Assembly (NCBI GenBank): GCA_018712915.1
Contig: DVGC01000034.1
Span: forward strand, 1-59,958
Source: Candidatus Copromonas faecavium (nom. illeg.)
Lineage (GTDB): Bacteria > Bacillota > Clostridia > Lachnospirales > Lachnospiraceae
Reading direction: 5' to 3'
DNA: 59,958 nt
Shown here one piece after another: positions 58,407-59,958 of this stretch. The notes under the pieces were generated by a model. The model saw nothing but the letters and a program-made list of their open reading frames with translations. It was not told where the DNA came from and ran no database searches. Made by a program: the position numbers and the translations under genes. Numbering within the stretch: position 1 is the first letter of the stretch; every line of letters begins with the position of its first letter.

Positions 58407-59207
58407 TCAGAGGTTCCCATCTTTCCTCTCCATATGGTCTTTCTTCCCATGACTTTTCTCCTCACGACTCTCCCCCGCTGCCCTCTCTCCGTTCCTGCCA
58501 AGCAGCCGGTTCAGCATCTGCTCCCTGTGATTCATAAAAAGTTCCATCACCTCATAGGCCGTCGTTTCTTCATAAGTACAGCGATGAACCGGCCCCTGGT
58601 CAAATGTCAGGATCTCCGCGTCCGGCAGCCCTAAAAGAATGGGGGAGTGAGTCGCAATCACAAACTGAGAACCTTCTCTGGCACACTGATCAATTTCCAT
58701 CAAAAGCGTCATCTGCCGCTGAGGAGACAGAGCCGCCTCCGGTTCATCAAACAGATACAGACCATTGGACCTTAGCTGATTCTGCATCAGTGCATGAAAA
58801 CTTTCTCCATGGGACTTTTCATGATATCCTGCCGAAGGATGCAGCAGATCTGCATACTCCCGTTCCTTCGTGGCCACGTTATAAAAACTCTCTGCCCGGA
58901 AAAAATATCCCCAGCGGACCTTCCGGTATCCCCGGCGCACGGTCACCGCCTGATGTAGGTCAGAATGAGAATCATAGGTGGAAAAAGAATAATTTTTTGT
59001 CCCGCCCTCCGGATTAAAGCCGCAGGCAATGGCAATTGCTTCCAGAAGACTGGACTTTCCGCTTCCATTCTCCCCGGCAAAGAACGTGACCGGCCTGTGA
59101 AACTCCAGGCATTCCAGTCCTCCGATTGCCGGAATCTTTCTTAAATAACTCTCTGAGTCCACCTTGCTCCAGTCGATGGTAATTCCATGAATCAGCAAAT
59201 TGTTCAC
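58407..59207 (-). CDS. AAA-family ATPase (SMC/ABC-like, AAA_23/21 type)
   Basis: A 266-residue single-domain ABC-type ATPase. Walker A is GENGSGKSSLLEA, the D-loop/Walker B LYLFDEPEAALSP and the switch His IATHSPILLG. No transmembrane part. Members of this kind often pair with a nuclease or belong to toxin-antitoxin or OLD-like systems; no partner is adjacent here. Start uncertain: GTG 59205-59207 has AGGGAGAG upstream, but an ATG at 59223-59225 without a good site is possible. Confidence 0.8.
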   Translation of the reverse strand: MNNLLIHGITIDWSKVDSESYLRKIPAIGGLECLEFHRPVTFFAGENGSGKSSLLEAIAIACGFNPEGGTKNYSFSTYDSHSDLHQAVTVRRGYRKVRWGYFFRAESFYNVATKEREYADLLHPSAGYHEKSHGESFHALMQNQLRSNGLYLFDEPEAALSPQRQMTLLMEIDQCAREGSQFVIATHSPILLGLPDAEILTFDQGPVHRCTYEETTAYEVMELFMNHREQMLNRLLGRNGERAAGESREEKSHGKKDHMERKDGNL

Positions 59208-59419
59208 TCTGCTCTCTCCCTGCATTGTTATCGGTCTGTTCTCCCTATCAGATACCCGTATTTTCTGTCCCAATCTTAGCATACAGATATTCCTTTGGCA
59301 AGCCGGGCATCCCTCTTTCAGGCTTCAGAGCATGCCTGCCCTTCCAGCGAAAACTTTCTTCGTACCGAAAACTCCGGTTTCTTTTAATTACAGGAACTGA
59401 TGGAAAACACGCCATACGC

Positions 59420-59465
59420 AAAAAAGGTGCGGAACACCTTTCCTTTCGGATTGATGTCCGCACCT
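59420..59465 (-). terminator. Hsp20 terminator
   Basis: AGGTGCGGA (59425-59433) and TCCGCACCT (59457-59465), a perfect 9-bp stem with a 23-nt loop, followed on the minus strand by TTTTTT. Confidence 0.85.
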
Positions 59466-59482
59466 TTCTATCGAGTCACGTT

Positions 59483-59941
59483 TTAACCTTCAATCGAAAT
59501 AAATTTTCTTTCCGGAACGGCCGCAGCCTTTTTCGGAATCGTCAGTTTCAAAATTCCATGCTTGAATTCGCCCTTAATATCTTCCTGCGACACGGTATCG
59601 CCCACATAGAAGGTTCTCTCACAGGCTCCGGCATAACGCTCCCTGCGGATGTATCTGCCGCTCTTTTTCTCCTGTTCGTCCTGGTCCAGTCCCTTCGCTG
59701 CGCTGATGGTCAGATAACCATCCTCCAGGGACACCTTAACTTCATCCTTGGTAAATCCCGGAAGATCCATTTCCAGGATATAGCTGTCTTTCTTTTCCTT
59801 TACATCGGTTTTCATCATATTTTTCCCGCGGCGGCCATACAGCTTTCTCTCCGCCTTTTTCATATCTTTATCATCATAAAAAGGAAAATCCTTCATAAAT
59901 TCATCAAATAAGCTTTCTCCAAAAATACTGGGCATCAACAT
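59483..59941 (-). CDS. Hsp20/alpha-crystallin small heat-shock protein
   Basis: A 152-residue chaperone with a central alpha-crystallin domain (about residues 45-145): SYILEMDLPGFTKDEVKVSL, and the C-terminal GILKLTIPKK with the I-x-I/V motif. Small heat-shock proteins hold unfolding proteins in a soluble state. AGGAGG is 8 bp before the ATG. The promoter lies beyond the right edge, so regulation is not visible. Confidence 0.95.
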   Translation of the reverse strand: MLMPSIFGESLFDEFMKDFPFYDDKDMKKAERKLYGRRGKNMMKTDVKEKKDSYILEMDLPGFTKDEVKVSLEDGYLTISAAKGLDQDEQEKKSGRYIRRERYAGACERTFYVGDTVSQEDIKGEFKHGILKLTIPKKAAAVPERKFISIEG

Positions 59942-59958
59942 AAGTCATTCCTCCTTGC

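Overview
The window is bacterial chromosome from a Gram-positive anaerobe of the Firmicutes, most likely the family Lachnospiraceae (gut Clostridium cluster XIVa). The evidence is the gene content: clpC-mcsB-mcsA next to radA, a 4Fe-4S type purF, a CobO-like/dapA/dapB operon, DUF6506, DUF4405 and DUF5662 proteins, and a U32 protein beside zapA. Start sites are strong AGGAGG type and promoters are TTGACA/TATAAT type, many with exact 17-bp spacing. I cannot name a genus. Most genes lie on the minus strand. Starts given here were re-chosen from ribosome binding sites.

Layout. 1-370: truncated AbiEi/DUF6088-type antitoxin gene with a palindromic operator. 642-3196: operon of an NAD(P)H:FMN-type flavoprotein, a secreted alpha/beta-hydrolase lipoprotein and a flavodoxin lipoprotein. 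3561-7325: purL. 7581-13469: a truncated sigma-like protein, two LysR regulators, a RecB-nuclease/XPD-helicase fusion and an HPr paralogue without the catalytic His. 13470-15792: a 14-bp x 17 tandem array, an aromatic amino acid decarboxylase and tRNA-Trp. 16072-23996: DUF362, radA, a conserved protein of unknown function, and the clpC-mcsB-mcsA stress operon headed by a YtrA-type GntR regulator. 25889-31017: purA, purB, purF, purC. 31801-34619: a lipoprotein with a hairpin over its ribosome binding site, dapB, dapA and a CobO-like ATPase. 34818-40743: an SSB-like protein, a BrkB/YihY protein, an amidohydrolase, a NUDIX hydrolase and an operon of flavodoxin lipoprotein, esterase lipoprotein and DUF4405 haem-type membrane protein. 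41075-51978: VanX-like peptidase, galE, PBP, FtsW-family protein, U32, zapA, ruvB, ruvA. 52103-59941: YprB-like nuclease, DUF5662, cold-shock protein, Hsp33, methyltransferase, SEC-C protein, CapA lipoprotein, AAA ATPase and Hsp20.

How the parts fit. The housekeeping genes form coherent units for purine synthesis (five enzymes at two sites), lysine/diaminopimelate synthesis, proteostasis (ClpC/McsA/McsB, Hsp33, Hsp20), recombination (RuvAB, RadA) and division or wall synthesis (ZapA, FtsW/PBP, VanX-like). The most unusual signals are two loci pairing an exported flavodoxin with an exported alpha/beta-hydrolase, one of them also carrying a predicted haem membrane protein, which suggests an extracytoplasmic redox module. 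At least seven unrelated short tandem-repeat arrays (units of 14, 21, 23, 24, 25, 28 and 38 bp) sit almost entirely in spacers. There are no insertion sequences, phage genes, rRNA genes or CRISPR arrays.
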